The position numbers and the translations under genes are program-made. Of a stretch of 64,000 nucleotides of DNA, positions 44,141-53,211 are shown one piece after another (within the stretch, counting starts at the first letter, position 1; every line of letters starts with the position of its first letter). The stretch covers positions 1 through 64,000 of the forward strand of contig JBOHWL010000136.1 of the NCBI GenBank assembly GCA_050736615.1. The letters run 5' to 3'. The notes below the pieces were generated by a model, which was not told the origin of the DNA, did no database searches, and saw nothing but the letters and a program-made list of their open reading frames with translations. Source of the DNA: JBOHWJ01 sp050736615. GTDB taxonomy: Bacteria > Desulfobacterota > Binatia > Binatales > Binataceae.

Positions 44141-44922
44141 CCTGCGGCGAAGCGCGCGGCCTGCTCGACGCATACGCGGACGCCGAGCTCGAACTGATGC
44201 ACAGCCTCGAACTGGAGCGCCATCTCGAGCAATGCGGCGAATGCGTGCGCGCACGCGAGGATATTATTGCGACGCGCGAGGCGGTGCGCGGCGCCGCGCC
44301 TTACTACACGGCGCCGTTGGTCCTGTGTGAGCGTGTACGCGCATTGTCCGGCCCCGCACGAACCTCAAGCAGGTTAAAGCGATGGATGCCGCGGGCGATA
44401 GAATGGCCGTGGCTGATCACCGCGGCGGCGGTGCTGGCCGCTGTCATCGTGATTGTGCGAGGATTCACGCCGCCGACGACCCCATCGCCGCGCCTGGTAG
44501 CCAGCGAAGCCGTCGCCAGCCACGTGCGCTCGCTGATGGCCAATCATCTGGCCGATGTCGTGTCCTCGAATCAGCATACGGTCAAGCCGTGGTTTGATGG
44601 CAAGCTGGATTTCGCGCCAATCGTCGAAGATTTGGCGCGCGAGGGGTTTCCTTTGAGCGGCGGCCGGCTCGATTACTTCGATGGTCATCCGGTGGCGGCG
44701 CTAGTTTACCGCCGCCGCGCGCACGTCATCAATCTTTTCAGTTGGCCCGCGTCGAAGCAGCCAGACAGCGTCGCAAAAGCCGAAGTGATACGCGGTTACA
44801 ACGTTGTGCATTGGAACGACGCAGGCATGGCGTACTGCGCGGTATCGGATCTTGACCTGAACGAACTGCGTCAATTTGCCGGTCTTTTCGCGCAAGGAAT
44901 GGCGCCCGCGCCGCCTGGCTAA
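44137..44922 (+). CDS. Zinc-finger anti-sigma factor
   Basis: A 261-residue membrane-bound anti-sigma protein, partner of the ECF sigma gene. The zinc-binding ZAS motif is LELERHLEQCGECVRA (H-x3-CxxC) after MTCGEARGLLDAYADAELEL. One transmembrane helix follows near residues 88-108 (WLITAAAVLAAVIVIVRGF), and the remaining 150 residues are periplasmic, including a segment rich in strands (YFDGHPVAALVYRRRAHVIN). The GTG start overlaps the sigma stop. It should hold the sigma factor at the membrane until a signal such as redox or envelope stress releases it, though the sigma gene is frameshifted in this sequence. Confidence 0.88.
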   Translation: MTCGEARGLLDAYADAELELMHSLELERHLEQCGECVRAREDIIATREAVRGAAPYYTAPLVLCERVRALSGPARTSSRLKRWMPRAIEWPWLITAAAVLAAVIVIVRGFTPPTTPSPRLVASEAVASHVRSLMANHLADVVSSNQHTVKPWFDGKLDFAPIVEDLAREGFPLSGGRLDYFDGHPVAALVYRRRAHVINLFSWPASKQPDSVAKAEVIRGYNVVHWNDAGMAYCAVSDLDLNELRQFAGLFAQGMAPAPPG

Positions 44923-44952
44923 AGGCGCAAATCGACGATTCCGTGCGCCTTT
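44921..44952. terminator. Bidirectional hairpin between anti-sigma and smpB
   Basis: AAAGGCGCA (44921-44929) and TGCGCCTTT (44944-44952) form a perfect 9-base-pair stem around a 14-base loop. The first bases overlap the anti-sigma stop codon. The convergent smpB gene ends at 45006. The stem itself ends in TTT (or AAA reversed), but no extended T run follows, so confidence is moderate. Confidence 0.55.
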
Positions 44953-45005
44953 CCACGCCCGGCACTTTATAGCTTACGATCGCGGAACGACGTACGGGGC
45001 GTTTC

Positions 45006-45494
45006 CTAACGGTTGCGGGCTTTGAGCATTCGTTCGATCTCGCGGCGGCTGGTTTTACGCGCGATCGCCTCGCGCTTGTCGTACAGCCGTTTGCCCTTGG
45101 CCAAGGCCAGTTCGACCTTGGCGCGGCCGTCCTTGAAGTAAATTTTCAGCGGCACCAACGAATAGCCCCGCTCGCGCACGCGGCCCCACAACCGATTGAT
45201 TTCGCGCCGATGCATCAGCAGCTTGCGCGGCCGCATTTCCGCATGGCTGAATTGGCCAGCCGGCGCATAAGCCGAGATATGCACGCCATTGAGAAAGGCT
45301 TCGCCGTTTTTTATGCGCGCGTAACTGTCGCGCAGGTTGGCGCGATGCGCGCGCAGTGATTTTACTTCAGTGCCGGTCAACGCAAGTCCCGCCTCGACTG
45401 ATTCCTCAATAAAGAAGTCGTGTCGAGCTTTGCGATTCTCGGCCACCAGATCGTAGCCGTCGCTGTTCTTAGGTGCTTGCCGCTGACGCGCCAT
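45006..45494 (-). CDS. smpB: SsrA-binding protein
   Basis: SmpB (162 residues) binds tmRNA and brings it to stalled ribosomes. Typical parts are ENRKARHDFFIEESVEAGLA, TGTEVKSLRAHRANLRDSYA, GEAFLNGVHISAYAPAGQ and RERGYSLVPLKIYFKDGRAK. The basic C-terminal tail RKTSRREIERMLKARNR is intact. No tmRNA gene was recognised near it. Confidence 0.96.
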   Translation of the reverse strand: MARQRQAPKNSDGYDLVAENRKARHDFFIEESVEAGLALTGTEVKSLRAHRANLRDSYARIKNGEAFLNGVHISAYAPAGQFSHAEMRPRKLLMHRREINRLWGRVRERGYSLVPLKIYFKDGRAKVELALAKGKRLYDKREAIARKTSRREIERMLKARNR

Positions 45495-45652
45495 TACGTC
45501 CCAGAGTTTACCGTGAGAATTGACGCGGCAATAGCCGGATGCGAGCCATCACTCCGCGGCGTGTCACTAGCGAAGCGCGTTTCGCGCGAAGCGAGCAAAG
45601 CCGTCCGCGGCGTGCGCAGCCGGCGTAGACGGCAATTGCGAATCTGAAGCGC

Positions 45653-46798
45653 TCACCATAATTGCGTGCTGGCAATCCGCGCACCCTCGGCCATTGATTT
45701 CAATTTCGCCCATGCCACGCCGCCGTCCACGCGCGAGGTGCCGGCAATCGTGCCGAAACCGCAATCCGTGCCGGCGATCACGTTTTCGCGGCCAACCACG
45801 TTGGCGATATTCTGGATACGCTGCGCCACCAGTTCGGGATGCTCGATGAAGTTGGTCACGGAATCGATTACCCCCGGGATCAGCAGCTTGCCGTCAGGCA
45901 GTTTGACGTCCTTGAACACGGCCCATTCATGCTCATGGCGCGGGTTCGAAGCTTCATACGAAATTGCCATCGGACGCGCCTTCAGGACGATATCGATGAT
46001 GTCGCGCAGTGCGACATCGTGATGATGCGGTCCTTCGTAGTTTCCCCAACAAAGGTGTAGCCGCGCACGATCGGGCGGAATATCGGCCAGCGCATGATTG
46101 AGTGCCTCGATGTGCATTTCGATGGTCTTGCGGAACTCGGCGAGGCTCTGGTCCCTGAATTGGATATGACGGCTCATCGCGAGGTCGGGGCAATCCACCT
46201 GCAGGATGAAACCCGCCTGGTGAATGGCGTCGTATTCAACCTTCATCGCTTCGGCGATGGCGCGGATATAAGCCTCATGACTCGGATAATGGCTGTTGCT
46301 CAGGAAAAAACTCACCACACCCGGTGAAGCGGCACTGATGAAGGCTTCCTCAACTTTGGCCCCGTTGAGCGCGGCCTTGAGATTATCGATATCGGTGCGG
46401 ACCGGTATACGATTGCGATAGACAAGCGGACCGGTACAGGCGGGGCGTTTCAATCCGCCAATCCCACTCGAGCGGCCGCCACGTTTGGTGAATTCGGGGA
46501 AATCGACCAGGTCCGCGGCCCACAACTGAGCGCTCTTTTCGCCGCCGAATCCGCTTAGCCGATCCTTGACGTAGGTCGAATAGGAAGGCTTGCTCATCTC
46601 GCCGTCATTCACGATATCCACGCCGGTTTCGGCCTGCTTGCGGACTATCTCCCCGACGGCGGTTTTAACCCGCGCATCGAAAGCCCCGGCGTCGGCCAAC
46701 TCACCCGCCTCTTTGGCGCGCAACCGCGTGAAAAGGTCATCGGGCCGCGGGAGGCTGCCGGTGTGCGTGGTCAGAATCCGCTGGCTGCTACGCTTCAT
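45653..46798 (-). CDS. MetE C-terminal-like (cobalamin-independent methionine synthase II family) protein
   Basis: A 381-residue protein resembling the C-terminal half of MetE, the zinc-dependent methyltransferase, and epoxyalkane:CoM transferase. Family parts: ILTTHTGSLPRPDDLFTRLR, ETGVDIVNDGEMSKPSYSTY, LQVDCPDLAMSRHIQF, RLHLCWGNYEGPHHHDVALR (zinc His/Cys) and VIAGTDCGFGTIAG (Cys). It is about half the length of MetE and lacks the folate-binding N-terminal half, so the methyl donor is unlikely to be the triglutamate folate. A role in thiol-dependent degradation of a xenobiotic or methyl transfer is possible. A strong AGGAGG site lies upstream. Confidence 0.85.
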   Translation of the reverse strand: MKRSSQRILTTHTGSLPRPDDLFTRLRAKEAGELADAGAFDARVKTAVGEIVRKQAETGVDIVNDGEMSKPSYSTYVKDRLSGFGGEKSAQLWAADLVDFPEFTKRGGRSSGIGGLKRPACTGPLVYRNRIPVRTDIDNLKAALNGAKVEEAFISAASPGVVSFFLSNSHYPSHEAYIRAIAEAMKVEYDAIHQAGFILQVDCPDLAMSRHIQFRDQSLAEFRKTIEMHIEALNHALADIPPDRARLHLCWGNYEGPHHHDVALRDIIDIVLKARPMAISYEASNPRHEHEWAVFKDVKLPDGKLLIPGVIDSVTNFIEHPELVAQRIQNIANVVGRENVIAGTDCGFGTIAGTSRVDGGVAWAKLKSMAEGARIASTQLW

Positions 46799-46973
46799 GG
46801 GGTCCTCCTAACCACGCGCCGGGACGCGCTCATCGCGCGCCACACGTTAAACCACTCTTTCCGAATCGGCAACGCAAACCAAGGTCGTCGCGATCGCTGA
46901 CCAACGGTGGGTCAAAGAGCCGCATATTGCAAACGCATCCGGCGCCGCGGGGTTCGAGCCGGACAGTCGTTGC

Positions 46974-47216
46974 TTATTGAGTGAAGCCGAGTTCCTTCAG
47001 CCGGGCGCGGGCTTCCTCGGCGCAGTCCGCGTGCACCATCAGGCGCGCTTCGATCGCCACCGTGCTGCCGAGCATGCGGGAGGATTCATCATCGAAAATA
47101 AAAGTTTCGATACCGCCGCCCTCGAGCAGATCGCGCGCCATTCGCACCTGCATCGCATCGATACTGACGAAAACCTGCTCAAGTTTTTGATTCTGATCGT
47201 TGTCGTAGTCGGTCAT
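46974..47216 (-). CDS. DUF2007-type small protein
   Basis: An 80-residue protein. KLEQVFVSIDAMQVRMARDL and LLEGGGIETFIFDDESSRML match the DUF2007 'putative signal transducing' fold, followed by AIEARLMVHADCAEEARARL. ATG 47216 follows AAGG at a 5-base distance; an ATG at 47243, overlapping the DedA stop in ATGA style, is an alternative start with a ribosome site that is too near. It is downstream of the DedA gene and probably co-transcribed. The biochemical function of the family is not known to me. Confidence 0.75.
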   Translation of the reverse strand: MTDYDNDQNQKLEQVFVSIDAMQVRMARDLLEGGGIETFIFDDESSRMLGSTVAIEARLMVHADCAEEARARLKELGFTQ

Positions 47217-47239
47217 AGAAGCCTTGCTCAAATCGCCGC

Positions 47240-47881
47240 TCATCGCTCCGCGGCACTGCCGCGTCCGAAGACGACGCCCCTTATCCGATTGTAGATGATA
47301 GCCAGTAGCGCGGCGATCAGTAACAGTGCGATGAACCCGTCGAAGCGATGGAAGTAAGGTCCCAGGGTGTCCCAATGCTGGCCCAGCTTCATGCCGATCC
47401 ATGCCAGCACCAGGCACCAGATATAGGAACCGGCCAAGGTGTACAGCGTGAACGGCAGCAATTTCATTCGCGCCACTCCGGCCGGCAGCGCAATAAAGGT
47501 CCGTACCGCCGGCAACAGGCGGCTGATGAAAACCGCGGGCCCGCCCCAACGCGCGAAAAAACGATCGGCTAGCTCGAGTTCATGCGGCGCGATTAGGACG
47601 TAACGGCCATAACGTTCCAGCAACCAGCGCCCGCCGCTGGCACCGACATAATAGGCCAGATAAGAACCGAGCAGGCATCCGAACGCACCGCCGAGCGCGA
47701 CCAATTGCAGATTGAAACGGCCGGCCGACACCAGGTATCCCGCAAACGGCATGGTTATCTCGGACGGCAGCGGGACGCAGGCGCTCTCCACGGCCATAAG
47801 CAGGATAATCCCGCCGTAGCCGAGCGTCGAAATAACCGCGATAATGATCGCGGAAATGCCGCTCATGAGCTCGTCAATCAT
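47240..47881 (-). CDS. DedA family membrane protein
   Basis: A 213-residue inner-membrane protein of the DedA/VTT family, linked to lipid-carrier (undecaprenyl phosphate) flipping, membrane potential and drug resistance. VESACVPLPSEITMPFAGYL, GSYLAYYVGASGGRWLLERY and RFFARWGGPAVFISRLLPAV, then RTFIALPAGVARM, are the diagnostic motifs. About five hydrophobic segments are visible. It starts about 300 bases from gltA on the other strand. Confidence 0.92.
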   Translation of the reverse strand: MIDELMSGISAIIIAVISTLGYGGIILLMAVESACVPLPSEITMPFAGYLVSAGRFNLQLVALGGAFGCLLGSYLAYYVGASGGRWLLERYGRYVLIAPHELELADRFFARWGGPAVFISRLLPAVRTFIALPAGVARMKLLPFTLYTLAGSYIWCLVLAWIGMKLGQHWDTLGPYFHRFDGFIALLLIAALLAIIYNRIRGVVFGRGSAAER

Positions 47882-48184
47882 GCGTCAACCCGGGTGCCTG
47901 GCATGGGTGAGCCGTAGGCCCGGCTCCCCACCTTGCCATGCGCGGCAAGCGGAAGCGAGGCGGCGCGGCGTGTTATCCGCGCTTGCGGCGGCGCGAACGT
48001 GGGCGAGGCTTATACATGGAAAAAAAAATGGACCGAGCGTTTGCATCCAGGGCGCAAAATGACTATTGCTAATGACTGTATATATGTTGATTTAACTTGA
48101 CTGCATTCATCTTGATCGCGAGCCGATGAAAACCGGCCCGCGGTTATTTAAGCCGCTCGGACGGGCGAACCAACGAGGCAACTC
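47882..48184. other. Intergenic region upstream of gltA
   Basis: About 300 bases. The left half is GC-rich. From about 48005 it is AT-rich with an A9 run and TATATA near 48079, as expected for a gltA promoter zone, but I could not assign -35/-10 boxes with confidence. An AACGAGGCAACTC stretch before 48185 includes the ribosome site. Confidence 0.4.
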
Positions 48185-49516
48185 ATGGCCAAGGACACAC
48201 TGACGATCACGGACAACCGTACCGGCAAGCAGTACGAGGTTCCCATCGAGGAGGGCGGCGTGATCCGCGCCGCCGCCTTGCGCAATATCAAGGCCGCATC
48301 CGACGACTTCGGGCTGATGTCCTATGACCCGGCCTTTACCAACACCGCCTCATGCCGGAGCAAGATCACGTTTATCGACGGCGAAAAAGGTATCTTACGC
48401 TATCGTGGCTATCCCATTGAGGAGCTGGCGGAAAAAAGCAACTATCTCGAGGTCGCCTATCTCATCGTCAAGGGCGAATTGCCCGATCGCAAACATTTTG
48501 CCGCCTGGGAGCAGAACATCAAGATCCACACGATGGTGCATGAAAGCGTGCGCTCGTTCATGGGGGGCTTTCGCTACGACGCTCATCCGATGGGCATGCT
48601 GGTGGGCACCATCGGCGCGCTCTCAACCTTCTACCCCGACGCCAAGGAGATCGAGGATCTGGAATCGCGCCGCCTCCAGACCCGCCGCTTGATTGGCAAG
48701 CTGCCGACGCTGGCGGCCTGGGCTTATCGCCACGGGCGCGGCCTGCCCTACAACTATCCCGACAATGACTTCAGCTATACCGGGAATTTCCTTTCCATGT
48801 TGTTCAAGATGACGGAGCTTAAGTATAAGCCCGACCCCACGCTGGAGCGCGCGCTTGACGTGCTGTTCATCCTGCACGCCGATCATGAACAAAACTGTTC
48901 GGCCAACGCGATGCGCTCGGTGGGCAGTTCACAAGTGGACGCCTATTCCGCGGTGGCGGCGGCGACCGCCGCGCTCTACGGGCCGCTTCATGGCGGCGCC
49001 AACGAAGCGGTCATTCGGATGCTGATGGATATCGGCTCGCCGAAGAACGTGCCGGAGTTCATCAAGAAGGTCAAAGCGGGTGAACGACGCCTGATGGGTT
49101 TCGGCCATCGCGTGTACAAGAATTACGATCCGCGCGCCAAGATCGTGAAGAAGACGGCCTACGAGGTGTTTGAGGTCACGGGCCGCAACCCGCTCATCGA
49201 TATCTCGCTCGAGCTCGAGAAAATCGCACTTGAAGACGATTATTTCGCATCACGCAAGCTTTATCCGAACGTCGATTTCTATACCGGCGTGACTTACCAG
49301 GCGATGGGCTTCCCGATGACGATGTTTCCGGTGTTGTTCGCGATTCCGCGCACGTCCGGATGGATGGCGCAATGGGCCGAAATGGTCCGTGACCCGGAGC
49401 AGAAGATCGCTCGTCCGCGCCAGGTCTATGTCGGCGAGCAAACGCGCCATTGGACCGCGATCGAAAGGCGCCCGGAACCGACCATGCGCGAGGACGCGGT
49501 CAGCGACCGTATCTGA
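48185..49516 (+). CDS. gltA: Citrate synthase
   Basis: A 443-residue citrate synthase of the hexameric bacterial type. Family landmarks: TFIDGEKGILRYRGYPIEEL, the catalytic His segments SANAMRSVGSSQVDAYSAVA and PLHGGANEAVIRMLMDIG, and GFGHRVYKNYDPRAKIVKK, and the Asp-containing end YTGVTYQAMGFPMTMFPVLF. It condenses acetyl-CoA and oxaloacetate in the citric acid cycle. 2-methylcitrate synthase is the closest alternative but is generally shorter (about 370). The gene is transcribed alone; a GTGCGG/CCGCAC hairpin begins at its stop codon (49517-49537). Confidence 0.95.
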   Translation: MAKDTLTITDNRTGKQYEVPIEEGGVIRAAALRNIKAASDDFGLMSYDPAFTNTASCRSKITFIDGEKGILRYRGYPIEELAEKSNYLEVAYLIVKGELPDRKHFAAWEQNIKIHTMVHESVRSFMGGFRYDAHPMGMLVGTIGALSTFYPDAKEIEDLESRRLQTRRLIGKLPTLAAWAYRHGRGLPYNYPDNDFSYTGNFLSMLFKMTELKYKPDPTLERALDVLFILHADHEQNCSANAMRSVGSSQVDAYSAVAAATAALYGPLHGGANEAVIRMLMDIGSPKNVPEFIKKVKAGERRLMGFGHRVYKNYDPRAKIVKKTAYEVFEVTGRNPLIDISLELEKIALEDDYFASRKLYPNVDFYTGVTYQAMGFPMTMFPVLFAIPRTSGWMAQWAEMVRDPEQKIARPRQVYVGEQTRHWTAIERRPEPTMREDAVSDRI

Positions 49517-49640
49517 GTGCGGTGCCCGGTGCCGCACGCGGCATATGACCGTGGCAGCGCTGGCCGGCGACCGCATCGCGGACCCGCGCCGCCAAACCGG
49601 CGGCGCGGAAGCTTGTCCGAAGCCGCCGTCGTTTTCCCGA

Positions 49641-50096
49641 TTACGAATTGACGGCCAGTGCCCGCTGGCGCCGCCGACGCCGACGCACGCGATTAGCCGT
49701 CATATGCTGCGCGCGGCTCGATTCCTTGAGGCGTAAACGGCCGAGCCCATGTCCTTCTCCCGTCGCCCGGCCCATCACTAGCCCGCTCAGCCGCTCACGC
49801 AAAATCTCAGGATTGATGCTAAGCGCGTCGCATACGCTGTCGAACGAAAAGGGATAGCCCGTACCGCGCGTGTTGACCCATTGGCCCGCTTCGGCAAAGG
49901 CACGCCGCTTACGCGCGTTACCCAAACGCTGCCAGCCCTGCAAAATATTGATCGCGTCGACCAACACCGCGAGCATCAGGCGCTGTTCGCTGCAGAGCCC
50001 TCCGCCACCCATCGCGGTGAAAAATTGACTTGGCAGGATTACGTCGGTGAAGCCGAGGGAATCGGCCGCCTGCGCCATCTGATCCGCCTGATGCAT
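49641..50096 (-). CDS. Uncharacterised conserved protein (paralogue of 21024-21593)
   Basis: A 151-residue protein that shares its core with the isc-linked protein at 21024-21593: LPSQFFTAMGGGGLCSEQRL, then LMLAVLVDA, AEAGQWV and FSFDSVCDALSINPEILRER. Spacing between these blocks is the same in both proteins. The N-terminal MHQADQMAQAADS and a basic Arg-rich C-terminus (NRVRRRRRRQRALAVNS) differ. No membrane or signal segment. It stands alone, upstream of a long AT-rich intergenic region, in contrast to its paralogue. I do not recognise a family or catalytic motif. The FSFD...INPE block may be a DNA-binding helix pair. Confidence 0.7.
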   Translation of the reverse strand: MHQADQMAQAADSLGFTDVILPSQFFTAMGGGGLCSEQRLMLAVLVDAINILQGWQRLGNARKRRAFAEAGQWVNTRGTGYPFSFDSVCDALSINPEILRERLSGLVMGRATGEGHGLGRLRLKESSRAQHMTANRVRRRRRRQRALAVNS

Positions 50097-50594
50097 CGCT
50101 CCTCGCCTCTCTTCGAGGGCCGGCCCCGATCTTCCGGATGTGAAAGAGTCGTCCGCCTTGTGCCCCCGCCTTGACCCACTTCTATCGGACAGACGTGGTA
50201 TATGTAGCGCAGTGTAAGCAAGTATTCAAGTCTCATAACATCTAGAATTATCATTTTTCATTTCAGATTGCCGCATGTTTTCAATTTGCTATCAAGTTCG
50301 ATTCCATACAGCGTCCATAATATCAAAAGAGCTTGAATAAATCCCGGACGACGCAAAAGCAAGTAGAAAGGATGATAATGAGCAATGATAGGCGCTTGCA
50401 CGAACGCTTATCAAATGAATCCTCTTGTTTGCACAAAAGAAGTCATGCCGACCGCGCCGGCCTGGAGCGCGCCGCACCGCACCTATGCTATTGTATACGA
50501 ATCGCGCAATGGCTCGGATGTTATCGCGGGTGTGGGCGTCGAGGACGCGCCGGGTTGACGCGAGGGCAAGATCATCATCGCTGGGAAAGGTTGG
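50097..50594. other. Intergenic region with AT-rich centre upstream of ispG
   Basis: About 500 bases between the unknown gene (minus) and ispG (plus). The centre, about 50200-50380, is AT-rich (long TTTT/ATTT stretches) and should carry promoters. A 57-codon frame at 50385-50558 is listed separately. An AAAGG with a 5-base gap precedes the ispG start. Confidence 0.4.
50385..50558 (+). CDS. Possible 57-residue protein upstream of ispG
   Basis: ATG 50385 opens a 57-codon frame ending at TGA 50556-50558. The second half reads APHRTYAIVYESRNGSDVI followed by AGVGVEDAPG, which looks protein-like, whereas the competing frame starting at ATG 50372 gives Arg/Cys-rich low-quality sequence and runs into ispG. 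The nearest purine site (AAGGA) is 13 bases upstream of ATG 50385, so translation is doubtful. No homologue is known to me. Confidence 0.3.
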   Translation: MIGACTNAYQMNPLVCTKEVMPTAPAWSAPHRTYAIVYESRNGSDVIAGVGVEDAPG

Positions 50595-51749
50595 ATGCGA
50601 ACGATGGAGCGGCAGTCAGAGCGGAGTACTCGTCAGGTGAGGATTGGTGGCGTGGTCGTGGGTGGCGACGCCCCGTTGGTGGTGCAATCGATGTGCGCCA
50701 CGCGCACCATCGATGTTGATCAGACCGTCGCGCAGACCCATCAATTGGCCGCGGCGGGCGCCGGCATCGTGCGAATCGCACTGGATAACGAAAAAGAGGT
50801 CGCGCCGCTCAGAGAAATTCGTGCGCAGACCAAGGGCATCACGCTTTCGGTTGATTTGCAGGAGAATTATCGGATTGCCGGCAAAGTCGCGCCGCATGTG
50901 GACAAAATCCGCTATAACCCCGGCCATCTGCACCACATTGAAAAGGCCAAAGCGATTCCGGACAAAGTGCGCTGGCTGACGGAAATTGCGCGCGACCACG
51001 ACCTGGCGCTCAGAATCGGCGTCAACTGTGGTTCGGTGGCGCCCGTCTTTCTGAAGCGTTACCCAGACGACCAGCTCACCGCGCTGGTCGAATCCGCCGT
51101 CTATCATTGCGAGTTGATGGACGAATTTAGCTTCGACCGCTTTGTGGTTTCGCTTAAGGACTCAGATCCGGGCAAAGTGCTCGAAGCCAACCGCCGTTTC
51201 AATCAGCGGCGTCCCGATGTGCCGCTTCATCTTGGGGTGACTGAGGCGGGACTGCCACCCGACGGTATCACCAAAACCCGCATCGCCTTCGAAAAACTGC
51301 TGGCGAGCGGAATTGGCGATACCCTGCGGGTTTCACTCACGTTGCCCAATGAACGCAAGCATGAGGAAGTGCTGGTCGGTCATCAGATAATTCGCGACGT
51401 GGCGGCGGGCCGCTTCATCTCGGTGCCCGATTTCGGCACGGGCCTCAACATCATTTCGTGCCCGTCGTGCTCGCGAGTAGAGAACGAGAAATTCGTCGAG
51501 CTGGCGCAGCAGGTCAAGGATCTGACCGCGTATGCTTCACGCCATCGCATCACGATCGCGGTGATGGGCTGCCGGGTCAACGGCCCCGGAGAAACGGACG
51601 ACGCGGATTTGGGATTATGGTGCGGACCGACCACCGTAAACCTCAAACGCAAGGACGCCAAGCTCGGCAATTTCAAATACGACCAGGTTCTCAGCCGTTT
51701 AAAAGTGGAGGTCGACCGTCTCATCGCCGAGCGCTCCGCCGGCAATTAG
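50595..51749 (+). CDS. ispG: 4-hydroxy-3-methylbut-2-enyl-diphosphate synthase
   Basis: A 384-residue IspG (GcpE), which converts MEcPP to HMBPP in the non-mevalonate isoprenoid pathway using a 4Fe-4S cluster. Cluster cysteines lie in [20 protein letters not shown] and [19 protein letters not shown]. The N-terminal barrel carries [20 protein letters not shown] and KIRYNPGHL. The protein is near E. coli IspG length (372). The ATG at 50595 follows AAAGG by five bases; the next ATG (50604) is an alternative. The gene is alone, with a repeat unit after it. Confidence 0.95.
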   Translation: MRTMERQSERSTRQVRIGGVVVGGDAPLVVQSMCATRTIDVDQTVAQTHQLAAAGAGIVRIALDNEKEVAPLREIRAQTKGITLSVDLQENYRIAGKVAPHVDKIRYNPGHLHHIEKAKAIPDKVRWLTEIARDHDLALRIGVNCGSVAPVFLKRYPDDQLTALVESAVYHCELMDEFSFDRFVVSLKDSDPGKVLEANRRFNQRRPDVPLHLGVTEAGLPPDGITKTRIAFEKLLASGIGDTLRVSLTLPNERKHEEVLVGHQIIRDVAAGRFISVPDFGTGLNIISCPSCSRVENEKFVELAQQVKDLTAYASRHRITIAVMGCRVNGPGETDDADLGLWCGPTTVNLKRKDAKLGNFKYDQVLSRLKVEVDRLIAERSAGN

Positions 51750-51772
51750 GGACTTCCGCAGACGTCTTAATC

Positions 51773-51935
51773 TGTCATTCCGAGCCTGGCGAGGAATCCC
51801 GGATCTCTTTATCTTTTTAGGACTTTCCGTGATTCCTCACTTATCTCGAACGCACCTCACAGACTCGTTTGCTCGTTTCGCCTGTGGCTGCGCTGCGGCA
51901 GACTCCGTTCGGGATGACAAATGGGCTTGTGCGGA
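51773..51935. repeat. Dispersed intergenic repeat, copy 5 (longest)
   Basis: TGTCATTCCGAGCCTGGCGA opens at 51773, close to copy 2 (14701), and the right end GGGATGACA closes at 51919. The interior is longer than in other copies and includes GCTCGTTTCGCCTGTGGCTG and CGCTGCGGCAGACTCCGTTC. After the right end comes CTTGTGCGGA at 51926-51935, the beginning of the CTTGTGCGGAGCTTCC tail. It lies between ispG and the frameshifted acetyltransferase. Confidence 0.75.
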
Positions 51936-51940
51936 CCCTG

Positions 51941-52454
51941 TTAGGGCCGGAGGCGGGCGTAAATCAACCGGTCGCCGAGGCGGCCGTCCTTGATGATGCT
52001 GCGGCGCAGGCGCCCTTCAAAAGTATAGCCGGCTTTTTCAAGGACGCGGACGGAGGCGCCATTCCACGCGAATACGCCGGCTTCAATCCGCTCGAGATTG
52101 AGATGGGAGAAGGCGTAGCCGGTGGCCCGCTTCACCGCCGCCGTCGCAATTCCTTTGCCCCAAAATGGTTTGCTCAGCCAATAGCCGATTTCCACCGTCA
52201 GACGATTGACGTCTTTTTGCGGCTCGAATCCGATACCGCCGATCGCCTCGCCGTCCAGTTCGATCGCGAATTCGATTGAGGAGACGCGTCCCGACGCGCA
52301 TCGCGTGGTCCATTCCTCGGCCTCGCGGCGAGTGTACGGATGGGGGAAAACGATCACGTAGAGTCAGCCACACCTCGCGCTCATTGGCGTAACGAACCAG
52401 CGCTTCGACATCGCCAACGCTCCATTGACGAAGCGTGATACGGTTCGGATCCAT
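51941..52454 (-). pseudogene. GNAT acetyltransferase (RimJ/RimL type) with a frameshift in a C5 run
   Basis: The first frame from ATG 52454 begins MDPNRITLRQWSVGDVEALV and continues EREVWLTLRDRF, the RimJ/RimL N-terminus. The second frame resumes HPYTRREAEEWTTR and covers the acetyl-CoA site (WLSKPFWGKGIATAAVKRAT) to the end (GRLRRSIIKDGRLGDRLIYA). The break falls in a run of five G on the plus strand (52342-52346): with one base fewer the frames would join as RDRFPHPYT, a common family sequence. A sequencing or assembly error or real slippage are both possible. It lies after fsa on the same strand. Confidence 0.75.
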
Positions 52455-52560
52455 CGTCGTGCCGCCTCATCCGGAGCGATTTGCCAATTTCAGCTTCATG
52501 ATCCGGACGGGTCAGTCGTGCGGATGCACAAAGGTGGATCCAGGGCGAATTTCGTACCGC

Positions 52561-53211
52561 TCAGATAGTCTGCCGGGTCTTGCGCCAATCCGCCAGAAAG
52601 CGTTCGAGCCCGAGGTCGGTGAGCGGATGTTGCAGGATCTGCTTGATCACGGCGAAGGGCAGGGTCGCCACATGTGCGCCGGCTTCGGCCGCGCGTAGCA
52701 GATGGGTTGGCGAGCGCACCGACGCCACCAGCACCTGTGCGGGATAGTCGTAGTTGCGCAGGATGCGCACCAATTGTTCGACAATGGTGAAGCCGTCCTG
52801 TCCGATATCGTCGAGCCGGCCGATGAACGGCGAGAGGAAGGTCGCGCCGCATTTTGCCGCCGCCAACGCTTGCAGCGGATTGAAAATCAACGTGACGTTG
52901 ACGGAGATGCCGCGGCTCGAGAGTGCGCGCGTGGCTTTGAGGCCCTCGATAGTAAGCGGACATTTGACCACGATATTGGGATGGATATGGGCAAGTTTTT
53001 CGCCCTGCTCGAGCATTCCGGGCGCCTCCGTGGCGACCACCTCGGCACTGACCGGACCGTTTACGAGCTCGCAGATTTCGCGCAGCACGTCGGCGTAGGG
53101 GCGGCCGCTTTTGGCAATCAGGCTGGGGTTGGTGGTGACGCCATCGGCCAGGCCCCAGCTTGCAATCTCCCGGATTTCGCTCACGTCCGCGGAATCGACG
53201 AAAAACTTCAT
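52561..53211 (-). CDS. Transaldolase-family aldolase (fructose-6-phosphate aldolase type)
   Basis: A 216-residue TalC/FSA-like aldolase. The Schiff-base lysine lies in [18 protein letters not shown] and the surrounding blocks are [18 protein letters not shown] and [31 protein letters not shown] and the C-terminal [18 protein letters not shown]. Small (about 220-residue) members are either true transaldolases or fructose-6-phosphate aldolases; sequence alone does not decide. Its ATG overlaps the stop of folK by 4 bases. Confidence 0.9.
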   Translation of the reverse strand: MKFFVDSADVSEIREIASWGLADGVTTNPSLIAKSGRPYADVLREICELVNGPVSAEVVATEAPGMLEQGEKLAHIHPNIVVKCPLTIEGLKATRALSSRGISVNVTLIFNPLQALAAAKCGATFLSPFIGRLDDIGQDGFTIVEQLVRILRNYDYPAQVLVASVRSPTHLLRAAEAGAHVATLPFAVIKQILQHPLTDLGLERFLADWRKTRQTI

